Source: Mycolicibacterium goodii (GTDB lineage: Bacteria; Actinomycetota; Actinomycetes; Mycobacteriales; Mycobacteriaceae). Taken from it: a stretch of 64,000 bases of DNA. The notes beneath the pieces are model-generated. The model saw only the letters and a list, made by a program, of their open reading frames with translations. It was not told where the DNA came from and did not search any database. The translations under genes were made by a program, and so were the position numbers. Shown piece by piece: positions 1-9,468 of this stretch. The DNA lies in NCBI RefSeq assembly GCF_001187505.1, contig NZ_CP012150.1, positions 6,110,048-6,174,047 of the forward strand. Reading direction: 5' to 3'. Position 1 is the first letter of the stretch, and each line of letters starts with the position of its first letter.

Positions 1-1
1 C

Positions 2-682
2 GTGCCCGCGACGATCATCGTCAACGGGGATGCCCCGTTCACGATGGCCGACCTGGGCATGATCTCCCTGGCATTCGCGACCGTGGTGGTGGCGACCGTG
101 TACGCGCTCGGACACATCTCGGGCAACCACATCAATCCCGCGGTCACGGTCGGTCTCGCCGCGACCGGGCAGTTCCCGTGGTCGCGCGTCCCGGCCTACC
201 TCGCCGCGCAGGTTCTCGGCGCGATCATCGGCGCGGCCGCGATCCTCGGTGTGCTGGGAACCGCGGCCCGAGACGCGGGTCTGGGCATCGCCACCTACAC
301 CGGTGACGTCACGGCCATCCAGGCCTTTTTCGCCGAGTTCGTGGGTACGTTCATTCTTGTGTTCACCGTTTTCGGCGTGATACACCGCAGGGCCACGGCA
401 GGATTCGCCGGCGTGGCGATCGGCCTGGTGGTGTTCGCGGCGATCATCCCGGTGGCACCCACCACGGGCGCCTCGATCAACCCGGCCCGCACCTTCGGCC
501 CCATGCTCGTCCAGCAGATCGCGGGCGGCACCGTGACATGGAGCCAGCTGCCGGTCTACCTGACCGCCGAACTCCTCGCGGGGGTGATCGCGGCGCTGAC
601 CTTCGGCGCGATCTCGCGCACCCGCGCCGTCTCCGCGGCCGCCCCTGTCTCCACCCCGCCCATGTCGACTGCGACGAACTGA
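2..682 (+). CDS. Aquaporin / glycerol facilitator family channel (5' end outside window)
   Basis: MIP-family membrane channel for water or small neutral solutes. Both pore signatures are visible: NPA near residue 45 and a second NPA near residue 160 of the visible part, separated by hydrophobic membrane segments. The first NPA lies too close to the visible start for a complete MIP protein, so the N-terminal helix or start is probably cut by the window edge. The second motif reads NPAR followed by TFGP. Glycerol facilitators usually have an Asp after NPAR, so water or small-solute selectivity is equally possible. dhaK starts 9 bases downstream, which suggests a shared operon feeding glycerol or dihydroxyacetone to the Dha kinase. 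That substrate is inferred from context. Confidence 0.9.
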   Translation: MPATIIVNGDAPFTMADLGMISLAFATVVVATVYALGHISGNHINPAVTVGLAATGQFPWSRVPAYLAAQVLGAIIGAAAILGVLGTAARDAGLGIATYTGDVTAIQAFFAEFVGTFILVFTVFGVIHRRATAGFAGVAIGLVVFAAIIPVAPTTGASINPARTFGPMLVQQIAGGTVTWSQLPVYLTAELLAGVIAALTFGAISRTRAVSAAAPVSTPPMSTATN

Positions 683-691
683 GGAAGGCAC

Positions 692-1690
692 ATGAAAAAG
701 CTCATCAACGATCCCGCCGACGTGATCGCGGATGCCTTGCGCGGCATGGCGTTCGCCCATCCGGAACTGCGCATCGACCACACCAACCGGATCATCTACC
801 GCGGTGACGCGCCGGTCGCGGGCAAGGTCGGGCTGATCTCGGGAGGCGGCTCGGGACACGAACCGCTGCACGGCGGATTCGTGGGCGCGGGCATGCTCGA
901 CGCGGCCTGCGCGGGTGAGGTGTTCACGTCCCCGGTACCGGACCAGATGCTGGAGGCCACCAAGAACGTCGACAGCGGCGCCGGGGTGGTGCACATCGTG
1001 AAGAACTACACCGGTGACGTGATGAACTTCGAAATGGCCGCGGAACTGGCTGCTGCGGAAGGCATCACCGTCGAATCGGTGATCGTCGACGACGACGTCG
1101 CGGTGCGGGACAGCACGTTCACCGCGGGGCGTCGCGGTGTCGGCGCCACGGTGCTCGTGGAGAAGATCGCCGGTGCCGCAGCCGATCAGGGCCGTTCGGT
1201 GACCGAGGTCGCCGACGTGGCACGCCGGGTGAACGCCTCGGCCCGCAGCATGGGCGTCGCCCTGACCTCCTGCACGGTGCCCGCCGTGGGCCACCCCACC
1301 TTCGATCTGCCCGACGACGAGATCGAGATCGGTATCGGTATCCACGGCGAACCCGGCCGCGACCGGGTCCCGTTGCAACCGGCCGGGGCCGTCGCCGAAC
1401 TCATGGCCGAACCGATCCTGTCCGATTTCGACTTCACCGGTGGCGACGGGGTGATCCTGTTCGTCAACAGCATGGGCGCCACACCGCTGATCGAGTTGTA
1501 CGTCATGTACGCCGAGTTCGCCGCGATCCTCGACAAGGCGGGCATCCGCGTCGCACGCTCGCTCGTCGGGCCCTACATCACCAGCCTCGACATGGCGGGC
1601 TGCTCGGTCACCGTCTTGAAGGCCGACGACGATCTGCTGAACCTGTGGGACCACCCGGTCAACACCCCGGCCCTGCGGAGGGGATGCTGA
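692..1690 (+). CDS. dhaK: Dihydroxyacetone kinase subunit DhaK
   Basis: Substrate-binding subunit of the PEP-dependent dihydroxyacetone kinase; cytosolic. It binds dihydroxyacetone through a covalent hemiaminal to a histidine. The glycine-rich GGGSGHEP motif is at residues 51-58 and the expected covalent His is His218, in a GIHGEPG context. The length of 332 residues is normal for DhaK. The ATG follows a GAGGAAGG ribosome binding site. It lies between the channel gene and dhaL, with one base separating its stop from dhaL, so the genes are almost certainly co-transcribed. Confidence 0.97.
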   Translation: MKKLINDPADVIADALRGMAFAHPELRIDHTNRIIYRGDAPVAGKVGLISGGGSGHEPLHGGFVGAGMLDAACAGEVFTSPVPDQMLEATKNVDSGAGVVHIVKNYTGDVMNFEMAAELAAAEGITVESVIVDDDVAVRDSTFTAGRRGVGATVLVEKIAGAAADQGRSVTEVADVARRVNASARSMGVALTSCTVPAVGHPTFDLPDDEIEIGIGIHGEPGRDRVPLQPAGAVAELMAEPILSDFDFTGGDGVILFVNSMGATPLIELYVMYAEFAAILDKAGIRVARSLVGPYITSLDMAGCSVTVLKADDDLLNLWDHPVNTPALRRGC

Positions 1691-1691
1691 G

Positions 1692-2324
1692 ATGGACCTG
1701 TCGACGCTGATCTCCTGGATGCGCGAATTCGCCCGGCTGATCGACGAAAACGCCCAGCATCTCAGCGATCTCGATGCCGCGATCGGTGACGCCGACCACG
1801 GCATCAACATGCAGCGCGGGATGACCGCGGTGCTGGCGCAGCTCGACGAGGCCCCGACCGCCGACATGGCGGGCCTGTGCAAGCAGGTGGGGATGACGCT
1901 GGTGAAATCGGTCGGCGGTGCCAGCGGTCCGCTGTACGGGACGTTCTTCCTGCGCATGGCCCCGGCGCTCGGGTCCGACGACACCGTCAGCGCAAGCGAT
2001 TTCGCCAAGGCGTTGCGTGCCGGGGTCGACGGTGTGGTGCAACGCGGACGCGCCGAGGCGTCGGACAAGACGATGTTCGACGCGCTGGCACCCGCGCTCG
2101 ACGCCATGGATTCGGCGCTGGAAGGCGGCGCCGATCTGGCCGGTTCCCTCGCCGCGGCCGCATCGGCCGCCGAGAAGGGACGGGATGCAACCGAATCCAT
2201 GATCGCCCGCAAGGGCCGGGCCAGTTACCTCGGTCAGCGCAGCGTCGGGCACGTCGATCCCGGTGCGACGTCGGCGGCGCTGTTGATCGCTGCGGCGGCC
2301 ACCGCCACGGGAGGCACTCCATGA
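1692..2324 (+). CDS. dhaL: Dihydroxyacetone kinase ADP-binding subunit DhaL
   Basis: Nucleotide-binding subunit of the PTS-type dihydroxyacetone kinase. It holds ADP/ATP with Mg2+, passes phosphate to dihydroxyacetone bound on DhaK and is recharged by DhaM. The Asp-rich metal motif DADHG is at residues 33-37, and a GGASGPLYG loop typical of the DAK2/DhaL fold follows. The length of 210 residues is normal. The stop overlaps the start of dhaM as ATGA, indicating translational coupling within dhaKLM. Confidence 0.97.
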   Translation: MDLSTLISWMREFARLIDENAQHLSDLDAAIGDADHGINMQRGMTAVLAQLDEAPTADMAGLCKQVGMTLVKSVGGASGPLYGTFFLRMAPALGSDDTVSASDFAKALRAGVDGVVQRGRAEASDKTMFDALAPALDAMDSALEGGADLAGSLAAAASAAEKGRDATESMIARKGRASYLGQRSVGHVDPGATSAALLIAAAATATGGTP

Positions 2325-4759
2325 CGGTCGGCCTCGTCGTCGTCTCGCACAGCCGCCCGCTCGCCCGCGCGGCCGTCGCCCTGGCCCAGGAGATGTTGCA
2401 CGGCAAGACGGTCCGGATCTCGGTCGCCGCCGGGCTCGACGACACCACGCTGGGCACCGACGCGTCGGCGATCCTCGACGCCGTCCTCTCCGCCGACGGT
2501 GGTGACGGCGTGTTGGTGTTGATGGACCTCGGCAGTGCGGTGCTCTCGGCCGAACTCGCCCTGGAATTGCTCGACGACGACATCCGGGCCAGGACCGTGC
2601 TGTGCCCCGCTCCCCTGGTCGAGGGGCTGGTGGTGGCCGCGGTCGCGGCGGCGGGCGGCGCGGCGCTCGACGAGGTCGCCGCCGAGGCGTCAGGTGCCTT
2701 GGCGGGCAAGGCCGCACACCTCGAACCCGTGACACCGTCACCGCCGGTCCACGAGAGCTCAGATGCCGCCGAGCCCGACGAACTGACCGGCAGCTTCGTC
2801 GTCGCCAATCCCCACGGCCTGCACGCCCGGCCCGCGGCACGGTTCGTTGCCGAGGTCCGCCGCCGCGACGCCCGGGTCCGGATCCGCAACCCGCGCATCG
2901 ATTCCGGCTGGGTCGACGGTGGCAGCCTCTCGCGGATCGCGACCCTCGGTGTGCGGTGCGGCGACGAGGTCGAACTGCGGGTCTCCGGCAGCCAGGCCCA
3001 CGAGACCCTGCAGCACCTGCTGAGCCTGGCCGCCCGCAACTTCGACGAGGACGACGCCGCACCGCCACCCGCGGCGCCGGTGACGGTCGCGCACGCGCCG
3101 ATCGGCGCGAGCCCCGGATTGGGTATCGGCCCGGCGTATTCAGCGCGGCTGCGCGCCATCGACGTGCCCGACGCCCCGGCACAGGTCACCGGCGCCGAAT
3201 GGCGCCGCCTGGGCACGGCGATCGCCGATGTGCGGCGCACCATCGGTGCGCTGCGCGCCGCGACGAGTCGCGACGTCGGCGAGAGTGAGGCGTCGATCTT
3301 CGACGCGCATCAGCTGCTGCTCGACGACGACGCCCTGCTCGGCGCTGCGCGTGAACGGATCGAGGCGGGCCACAACGCCGCAGCCGCATGGTCGGCCGCC
3401 GTGACGGCGCTGGCAGCCGAGTTCGACGCGCTGCCGGATCCGTACCTACAGGCCAGGGCCGAGGATGTCCGCGCCGTCGGTGATCAGGTGTTGCGGGCCA
3501 TGCTCGGAACCGAAGCCGATTCGGCGGCGGCCAGCGGTGTGCTGGTGGCCGGCGATCTGACGCCGGCCGAGGCCGCCGAACTCGACCCCGAACGGGTGGT
3601 CGCGGTCCTGCTGGCGTTCGGCAGCCCACATGCGCACAACGTGATCCTGTTGCGGGCCAAGGGAATACCGGTGATCGTCGGCGCGGGAGCCGCTGTGCTC
3701 GACATTCCCGACGGCACCGTGGTCGCGGTCGACGGCGGCCGCGGCACATTCGTCGTGGATCCGCCGGCGCAGGTGCGTGAGCGGTTCCAGCACGAGGTCG
3801 CGGTGGTCACCCGCCGGCGCCGGGCCGCCATGCAGCGCGCCGGTGAACCCGCGATCACCCGCGGTGGCCGCACCGTCGCGGTGGGCGCGAACATCGCCGG
3901 TGTCGAGGATGCGCGGGCAGCCGCGGCGATGGGCGCCGATTTCGCGGGACTGATCCGAACCGAATTCCTGTTCCTCGGACGCAGACAGGCCCCCGACACC
4001 GATGAACAACTCGCGGTGTACCGCAAGATCGCCGAATCACTCGGTGACCGCCGCATGACGTTGCGCACGCTCGACGTCGGCGGCGACAAACCCCTGGATT
4101 TCCTGCCGGCGCCCGCCGAACTGAACCCCTACCTCGGGGTGCGCGGCGTCCGGTTGTCGCTGGCGCATCCGGAGGTGTTCGCCGACCAACTGCTCGCGAT
4201 CGCCAAGCTGGCCCAGGATGTTCCGCTGAGTGTGATGTTCCCGATGGTCACCACGCTCGACGAACTGTTCGCCGCGCGCCGCCTGCTCGACGAGGCGGTC
4301 CACCGTGCCGGTCCGCGGCCGCCGACCGGTCTGCAGGTGGGCATGATGGTCGAAGTTCCTGCCGCGGCGTTGAAATCGGCCGCGTTCGCCCGCCACGTGG
4401 ATTTCCTGTCCGTCGGCACCAACGATCTGACGCAGTACGCGTTGGCGGCGGACCGCAACAACGACGCGGTGGCCGGGATCGGGGACACGTTCGATCCCGG
4501 GCTGCTGAACCTGATCGGCGCGACGTGCCGCGGGGCCGCGGGTGCCGCGTCGGTGTCGGTGTGCGGCGAGTTCGCCGCCGATGCCCGCGCGGTCCCGCTG
4601 CTGATCGGACTCGGCGTCGACGCGTTGAGTGTCACACCGCCGGCGATCCCGACGACGAAGGAGGCGGTGCGTGAGGTCGACGACGCCCGCGCCACCGACG
4701 TCGTGGCGGCCGCACTCGCCGCCGCCGGTCCGGCCGAGGTGCTCGAACTGCTCGGCTGA
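2321..4759 (+). CDS. dhaM: Fused DhaM EIIA - HPr - PTS enzyme I phosphotransferase
   Basis: An 812-residue protein that moves phosphate from PEP to the DhaL-bound nucleotide. Three parts are visible. The N-terminal DhaM (mannose-EIIA-like) domain has candidate phospho-His10. An HPr domain has the GLHARPA motif with His168. The enzyme I region (about 260-812) has its active-site His at 437-439 in a SPHAHN context and C-terminal PEP-binding blocks near 676 (MVEVP) and 700-715 (GTNDLTQY). The start is the ATG overlapping the dhaL stop; a longer upstream reading frame is only out-of-frame dhaL. The fusion supplies its own EI and HPr. It may also feed the sugar PTS proteins encoded nearby, which is an inference. 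Confidence 0.95.
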   Translation: MTVGLVVVSHSRPLARAAVALAQEMLHGKTVRISVAAGLDDTTLGTDASAILDAVLSADGGDGVLVLMDLGSAVLSAELALELLDDDIRARTVLCPAPLVEGLVVAAVAAAGGAALDEVAAEASGALAGKAAHLEPVTPSPPVHESSDAAEPDELTGSFVVANPHGLHARPAARFVAEVRRRDARVRIRNPRIDSGWVDGGSLSRIATLGVRCGDEVELRVSGSQAHETLQHLLSLAARNFDEDDAAPPPAAPVTVAHAPIGASPGLGIGPAYSARLRAIDVPDAPAQVTGAEWRRLGTAIADVRRTIGALRAATSRDVGESEASIFDAHQLLLDDDALLGAARERIEAGHNAAAAWSAAVTALAAEFDALPDPYLQARAEDVRAVGDQVLRAMLGTEADSAAASGVLVAGDLTPAEAAELDPERVVAVLLAFGSPHAHNVILLRAKGIPVIVGAGAAVLDIPDGTVVAVDGGRGTFVVDPPAQVRERFQHEVAVVTRRRRAAMQRAGEPAITRGGRTVAVGANIAGVEDARAAAAMGADFAGLIRTEFLFLGRRQAPDTDEQLAVYRKIAESLGDRRMTLRTLDVGGDKPLDFLPAPAELNPYLGVRGVRLSLAHPEVFADQLLAIAKLAQDVPLSVMFPMVTTLDELFAARRLLDEAVHRAGPRPPTGLQVGMMVEVPAAALKSAAFARHVDFLSVGTNDLTQYALAADRNNDAVAGIGDTFDPGLLNLIGATCRGAAGAASVSVCGEFAADARAVPLLIGLGVDALSVTPPAIPTTKEAVREVDDARATDVVAAALAAAGPAEVLELLG

Positions 4760-7378
4760 TCAGGTCGCGGGCCGGAAGCGGACCAGCTTGGACAGTTGAT
4801 CACGGTCTGCCACACCGAGTTTGGCGAACATCCGGTACAGGTGACCGTCCACGGTGCGCACCGACAGGCACAGCTTGTCGGCCACCTGGCGGTTGCTGAG
4901 CCCGCTGCTCACCAGGTTGGCGATCTCCCACTCGCGCGGCGTGAGCGGTAGCGGGTCCGCCGCACATCGAAGGGCAGGTGTGGCGGCCCCGCACTTGCTC
5001 GCCAGCCAGTGTGCCCGGGTCGCGGCCTCCAGTTCGTTGCCGCGCTGGCCCCGTCGGCCGAACTCCCGCGACGCGTACGCGGCGGCGTCGCCGGCCAGCG
5101 CCATGTCGCCGATGCGTTCGAACCGGTCGGCGGCCGCGATGAGGCGGTTGCCGTCGTGGGCGGCGAGCCCGGAACTGTGCAGCGCGATCGCCGCACCCAG
5201 CGGGCAGTCCAGTTCGGCTGCCAACTGCTGGATCCGCGCATCACCACTGCGGTCCCCGAATCGGGTCGACGTGTGCAGCGCGGTGAGTTCCACGGCGGCC
5301 ATGCCCGCAGCCCTGGCGGTCTGGGCGGCGAGCTTCGCGTGTTTGGCGGCCCGCGATGTCTCGTTCGCGGCGGCCGCCCGCCAGGCCCGGGCCAATTCCA
5401 GTTCGGGCGCGAAAACTTTGACCTGGGGCCCGGCTTCGGCCTCGGCCTTGGCCAATGCCGCCGCGGCCGCGGCGGCGTTGCCGCGCGCCCCTTCGGCCTG
5501 CGCCAACCAGGACGCGACCAGCATCGGCCACCCCGGTGGCAACTTCACCGCCATCGACCACACGGCCGTCTGCAGCAGTTCGCAGGCGTTCTCCAGTTGT
5601 CCCCTGGCCAGTTTCACCCACCCGGCCAGCGCCGTCACCATGACGTCCGCCTGGGGCACGCCGGTACTCGCCGTGGCGTAACGGTCGCAGGCCCGCTGGG
5701 CGTCGTCCAACTCGCCCGCCAGCGTCCCGGCCAGCACCTCGGCCAGCGGTAACGAATACCGTTGCGGGCCCGACTCGCACCGGCCCGCCGCATCCTCACC
5801 GGCCCGCACGACCGCTGCGACTTCGCCGAACCGGCCGGACTTGGCAAGCGCACCGGCGGTGGCCAGCGCGGTCCACACCGTCGCCTCGGGCATCAACCCT
5901 GTCGTCAGGGCCTCGGTCCCGGCCGCGACGGCACCGGCCATGTCGGCCGAGAAGTAGGCGAACGCGATCTCCATGGCGGTCACCAACCCGGCCAGTTGCG
6001 CCGACCGCACCCGGTCGCGCAGGGTCGCCAGGACCTCCCGCGCGGATTCCGGGCGCCCACACACGAAGAAGAGATTGGCCGCGCGCAGACACCCCCAGCG
6101 GGTGACCGTCCGCTCGTCCCCGCCGTCCGGCGGGTGACGGGCCAGCACGTCTTCCGCCTCGTCGCCGCGGCCCTGCCAGCTGATCGCATCGGCGAGCACG
6201 ACCGCGGCGTTCACCCCGCCGCCGTGCTCGAGCGCGTGGCGCGCGAGTTGTTCGCCGAGAACGAGATCCGACATGGTCACCGCGCTCGCGGCGGCCTCGG
6301 TGATCAGGTTGGTGTCGGGGTCCGATTCGGCGCGGGTCATGAACCGGGCGAGTTGGATCCGGGTCCGCACGTCCACCGCCGACGCGGTGTCGGCCTCCTG
6401 GAGCTGTTTCGAGAGATGTTCGGCGACAACGGTGTTGATCTGCCGCGTGCGCGCCACCGGGCACCGCGAGCGGATGACCTCGCCGAGGATCGGGTGCCCG
6501 GGCTGCACCACGGCGTGGCTGCCGTCGCTGGTCACCTGGATCACGCCGCGGCGCTCCGCCTGCGCGACCGCCTCGGGTCCGCAGATCGCCAGCAGCACAT
6601 GCCAATCGAGCACGTCGGCCGTCGAGACCACCTCGACGACGTCGCGCTCCTCGGCGGTAAGGGTGTGGGTCCGGGACGCGACCAGTTCGTAGAGGTCCGG
6701 GCTGGGGCGCAGCCTGCCGTACAGCCGCCACCGGCCGTGTGCCCGCACCAGGGCCCCGTCCCCGATCGCTGCCATGAGCACGCCGCGCAGGAACAGCGGA
6801 ATACCCGAGGAATAGCGGTGCAACTCGGCGACGGCATGGTCGTCGACCTCGCCTCCCAGCACCGCCGCCGCGACCTCGGCGGTCTGCTCCCGGGTGAACG
6901 GTTCGACATCCAGACGCACCAGCAGATGCTCTTTCCACAGCGCCGTCACGGCGTCCGACGTCGTCGCCCCGGAGCGGATCGTCACGATCAGCTTGGTCGA
7001 TCCGTGCACCGCGAGCTGCTGGACCAGCAGGGCCGACAGCGGGTCGAGGTACTGGGCGTCGTCGACGACGATCACGACGTTCGGGTCGGCGGCCAGTGCG
7101 TGGTGCGCCGCGGCGAGCATCACGGTGGGCTCGTGCGCGTCGGACAACTCCAGCGTGTGGTGGAACGCACCGAACGGCACCACCTGGCCGGTCTCGGTGC
7201 CGAGCACGTAGCGGGCCGTGTATCCCTCGGTTTCGAGCCGGTCGGCGACGGCTCGGGCCAACGCGGTCTTGCCGACCCCAGACGGACCGGCCAGCACGAC
7301 GCCACGCGACCCGTCCCGCACGGCTGCCGCCGCCTCACGTAGCTCGTCGTCTCGTCCCACAAACGGCCAGTTCGACAC
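4760..7378 (-). CDS. LuxR-family transcriptional regulator with N-terminal AAA-type ATPase (LAL type)
   Basis: An 872-residue STAND/LAL-type activator. Walker A GPSGVGKT starts at residue 31 and a Walker B-like VIVVDDAQ lies at about 102-109. A long helical middle region follows, probably TPR-like sensor repeats. A LuxR/GerE helix-turn-helix occupies the last 65 residues, with LTPREWEIA and the SNRQVADKL recognition region. It is convergent with dhaM, the two stop codons being adjacent without a gap. The inducer is unknown. Control of the Dha or Nag/PTS genes is possible from position but unproven. Confidence 0.9.
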   Translation of the reverse strand: MSNWPFVGRDDELREAAAAVRDGSRGVVLAGPSGVGKTALARAVADRLETEGYTARYVLGTETGQVVPFGAFHHTLELSDAHEPTVMLAAAHHALAADPNVVIVVDDAQYLDPLSALLVQQLAVHGSTKLIVTIRSGATTSDAVTALWKEHLLVRLDVEPFTREQTAEVAAAVLGGEVDDHAVAELHRYSSGIPLFLRGVLMAAIGDGALVRAHGRWRLYGRLRPSPDLYELVASRTHTLTAEERDVVEVVSTADVLDWHVLLAICGPEAVAQAERRGVIQVTSDGSHAVVQPGHPILGEVIRSRCPVARTRQINTVVAEHLSKQLQEADTASAVDVRTRIQLARFMTRAESDPDTNLITEAAASAVTMSDLVLGEQLARHALEHGGGVNAAVVLADAISWQGRGDEAEDVLARHPPDGGDERTVTRWGCLRAANLFFVCGRPESAREVLATLRDRVRSAQLAGLVTAMEIAFAYFSADMAGAVAAGTEALTTGLMPEATVWTALATAGALAKSGRFGEVAAVVRAGEDAAGRCESGPQRYSLPLAEVLAGTLAGELDDAQRACDRYATASTGVPQADVMVTALAGWVKLARGQLENACELLQTAVWSMAVKLPPGWPMLVASWLAQAEGARGNAAAAAAALAKAEAEAGPQVKVFAPELELARAWRAAAANETSRAAKHAKLAAQTARAAGMAAVELTALHTSTRFGDRSGDARIQQLAAELDCPLGAAIALHSSGLAAHDGNRLIAAADRFERIGDMALAGDAAAYASREFGRRGQRGNELEAATRAHWLASKCGAATPALRCAADPLPLTPREWEIANLVSSGLSNRQVADKLCLSVRTVDGHLYRMFAKLGVADRDQLSKLVRFRPAT

Positions 7379-7506
7379 CGACCACCCCCAAGCGCTCCCC
7401 GCATCGACGCGCCGACTTTACGCCGCTGGAGATAACCGTTGCGCCGATTCGCCGCGGCCCACTGGCTCGGTGCTTGCGGTGGAAAGTTCTTCTGAGGGAC
7501 TTGGAT

Positions 7507-8673
7507 TCAACTCCGCGGCGGGGTCTGCGCGGTCCCGGGTGCCACCACCCACTGCCCCGCGCGCATCACCGCCGCGACGGCAAGGTCGGCGTCGAGCACC
7601 ACCAGGTCGGCGCGGGCGCCCGGCACCGGACCGCCCACAGCAAGACCGAGTGCGCGGGCCGGGTTGACCGAGGCCTGCCGCACGGCGAGCAGCAACGCCT
7701 CGTCGCCGGAGCGCCCGCAATGCGTGACGGCGAGGCGGAACACCCGATCCATCGTCGCGGTGCTGCCTGCGATGGTGTCGGTGCCCGCCACCCGCGCCAC
7801 ACCGGCCACCACGTCGACGTCCAGCGGCCCGAGCCGGTACACGCCGTCGGACATCCCGGTGGCAGCCATCGCATCTGTGATCAGCGAAATACGTTCCGGC
7901 CCAACAGTTTGTACGATATGACGGTAGATCGCCGGTGCCACATGCACCCCGTCGACGATCATCTCGACGACGACCCGGGGATCCTCGGTCAACGCGATCA
8001 CGGGCCCGGGTTCGCGGCGGTCGACGGGACGCATCGCGTTGAACAGATGGGTGCCGACGGTGGCGCCTGCGGCGATCGCGTCGCGGGTCTGCTCGTACGT
8101 CGCCTCGGTATGGCCGATCGCGGCCACCACCCCCGCCGCGACGACCTGCTCGATGGCCGCGAGGGCCCCGTGCCGTTCCGGCGCGATGGTGATCATGCGG
8201 ATGGCGCCCGCGGCCGCGTCGAGCACACGGGCGATCTCGGCGGGGTCCGGGTCACGCATCAGGGACGGCTGGTGGGCGCCGCACCGCAGCGCCGACAACC
8301 AGGGACCCTCGAGATGAATACCGTCGATCAGCCCGGCGTGCACCTGGGCCGCCAAGGCGCTCACCTGCCGCAGCAGGTCTTCCGGTCCGGCAGTGACCAG
8401 CGAGGCCACCAGCGTGGTGCTGCCGTGCGCGCGGTGCAGCGCCACCGCGGTGGCGGTCTCGTCGTCGGCGGCGGCCGAGAAGTTGCCGCCGCCCCCGCCG
8501 TGCAGGTGGGTGTCGACGAATCCGGGGACCACGGTCATCGCACCGAGGTTGTGGTCGGCCGGAGCCGCCGGGCGTCCGGCGCCCACCGCGACCACCCTGT
8601 CGGAGTCGATCTCGATCCATCCCGGCCGCAGCAGGTCGGCGCCGGTGAGCACGGTGTCAGCGGTCAGGAGCAT
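7507..8673 (-). CDS. nagA: N-acetylglucosamine-6-phosphate deacetylase
   Basis: Removes acetate from N-acetylglucosamine-6-phosphate to give glucosamine-6-phosphate; cytosolic amidohydrolase, 388 residues. The metal-binding HLH motif is at residues 56-58 after GFVDT, and later blocks HLEGP, GHTEA, HLFNAM and LITDAM match the NagA family. The chosen ATG overlaps the nagB stop as ATGA. A longer frame reading 44 residues upstream would lie inside nagB and looks non-coding. It acts just before NagB in amino-sugar breakdown or in cell-wall sugar recycling. Confidence 0.96.
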   Translation of the reverse strand: MLLTADTVLTGADLLRPGWIEIDSDRVVAVGAGRPAAPADHNLGAMTVVPGFVDTHLHGGGGGNFSAAADDETATAVALHRAHGSTTLVASLVTAGPEDLLRQVSALAAQVHAGLIDGIHLEGPWLSALRCGAHQPSLMRDPDPAEIARVLDAAAGAIRMITIAPERHGALAAIEQVVAAGVVAAIGHTEATYEQTRDAIAAGATVGTHLFNAMRPVDRREPGPVIALTEDPRVVVEMIVDGVHVAPAIYRHIVQTVGPERISLITDAMAATGMSDGVYRLGPLDVDVVAGVARVAGTDTIAGSTATMDRVFRLAVTHCGRSGDEALLLAVRQASVNPARALGLAVGGPVPGARADLVVLDADLAVAAVMRAGQWVVAPGTAQTPPRS

Positions 8674-9458
8674 CAGATGCCCTGCCAGGCCGGTTTGGCG
8701 CGGTAGGTCTCGCGGTAGTAGTCGACGAGCTGCAGGCGTTGCGCCGCAGCGTCGTCGAGCAGCACGGACACATGCGGGTGCATCTGCAGGACCGTGGCCG
8801 GCCACATGGCGCTCACCGCACCCTCCACCAGGTGGTGCACGGCCTCGGCCTTGCTGCGGCCCATGGCGATCAGGATCAGGTGCCTGGCCTCCATGATCGT
8901 GCCGAGGCCCTGGGTCAAACAGTGGGTGGGCATCTGGTCGAGATCGTCACCGAAGAAGCGGGCGTTGTCGACGCGGGTCTGACGGGTGAGGGTCTTGATG
9001 CGGGTGCGTGAGGCCAGCGACGACCCGGGTTCGTTGAAGCCGATGTGCCCGTCGGTGCCGATGCCGAGGATCTGCAGGTCGATGCCGCCGGCCTGGTGGA
9101 TGGCCGCCTCGTACGCCGCGCATGCCGCGGGGATGTCGGCGGCCAGTCCGTCGGGCCCCTGCACCGCACCCGGTGCGAAGTCGACCCGCGCCGCGAACGC
9201 CGTGTCGATGACATTGCGGTAGCGCTCGGGGTGATCGGCGGGCAGGCCGACGTACTCGTCCAGCGTGAACCCCTTGGCCTGCCGGAACGAGATCCGCCCG
9301 GCCTCGTACCGGGACACCAGTTCGTCGTAGACCGCCAACGGGGAGCTTCCGGTCGCCAGGCCGAGCACCGCGTCGGGCTTGCGGGCGATCAGCGCGCTGA
9401 TCGCGTCGGCGGCGAGAGCGCCGATCTGGGCCGCGTCGGCGAGGATGATGACTTCCAT
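8673..9458 (-). CDS. nagB: Glucosamine-6-phosphate deaminase
   Basis: Converts glucosamine-6-phosphate to fructose-6-phosphate and ammonia, sending amino sugars into glycolysis. It has 261 residues. The phosphate-binding ATGSSP loop is at residues 35-40, the catalytic region LDEY at 66-69, and GTDGHIGFNEPGS contains the ring-opening His. The gene sits between an EIIA gene (10-base gap) and nagA (4-base overlap), giving a likely EIIA-nagB-nagA transcript. Confidence 0.97.
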   Translation of the reverse strand: MEVIILADAAQIGALAADAISALIARKPDAVLGLATGSSPLAVYDELVSRYEAGRISFRQAKGFTLDEYVGLPADHPERYRNVIDTAFAARVDFAPGAVQGPDGLAADIPAACAAYEAAIHQAGGIDLQILGIGTDGHIGFNEPGSSLASRTRIKTLTRQTRVDNARFFGDDLDQMPTHCLTQGLGTIMEARHLILIAMGRSKAEAVHHLVEGAVSAMWPATVLQMHPHVSVLLDDAAAQRLQLVDYYRETYRAKPAWQGI

Positions 9459-9468
9459 CTCGACGCGG

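Noticed and set aside
1659..3182. Open frame of 507 codons on the minus strand across dhaK/dhaL/dhaM
   Set aside because: Arg/Pro-rich translation with no domain, fully antisense to three well-recognised genes; a high-GC shadow frame.
5762..7342. Open frame of 526 codons on the plus strand opposite the LuxR-type regulator
   Set aside because: Antisense shadow without domains; the minus-strand protein has Walker and helix-turn-helix motifs.
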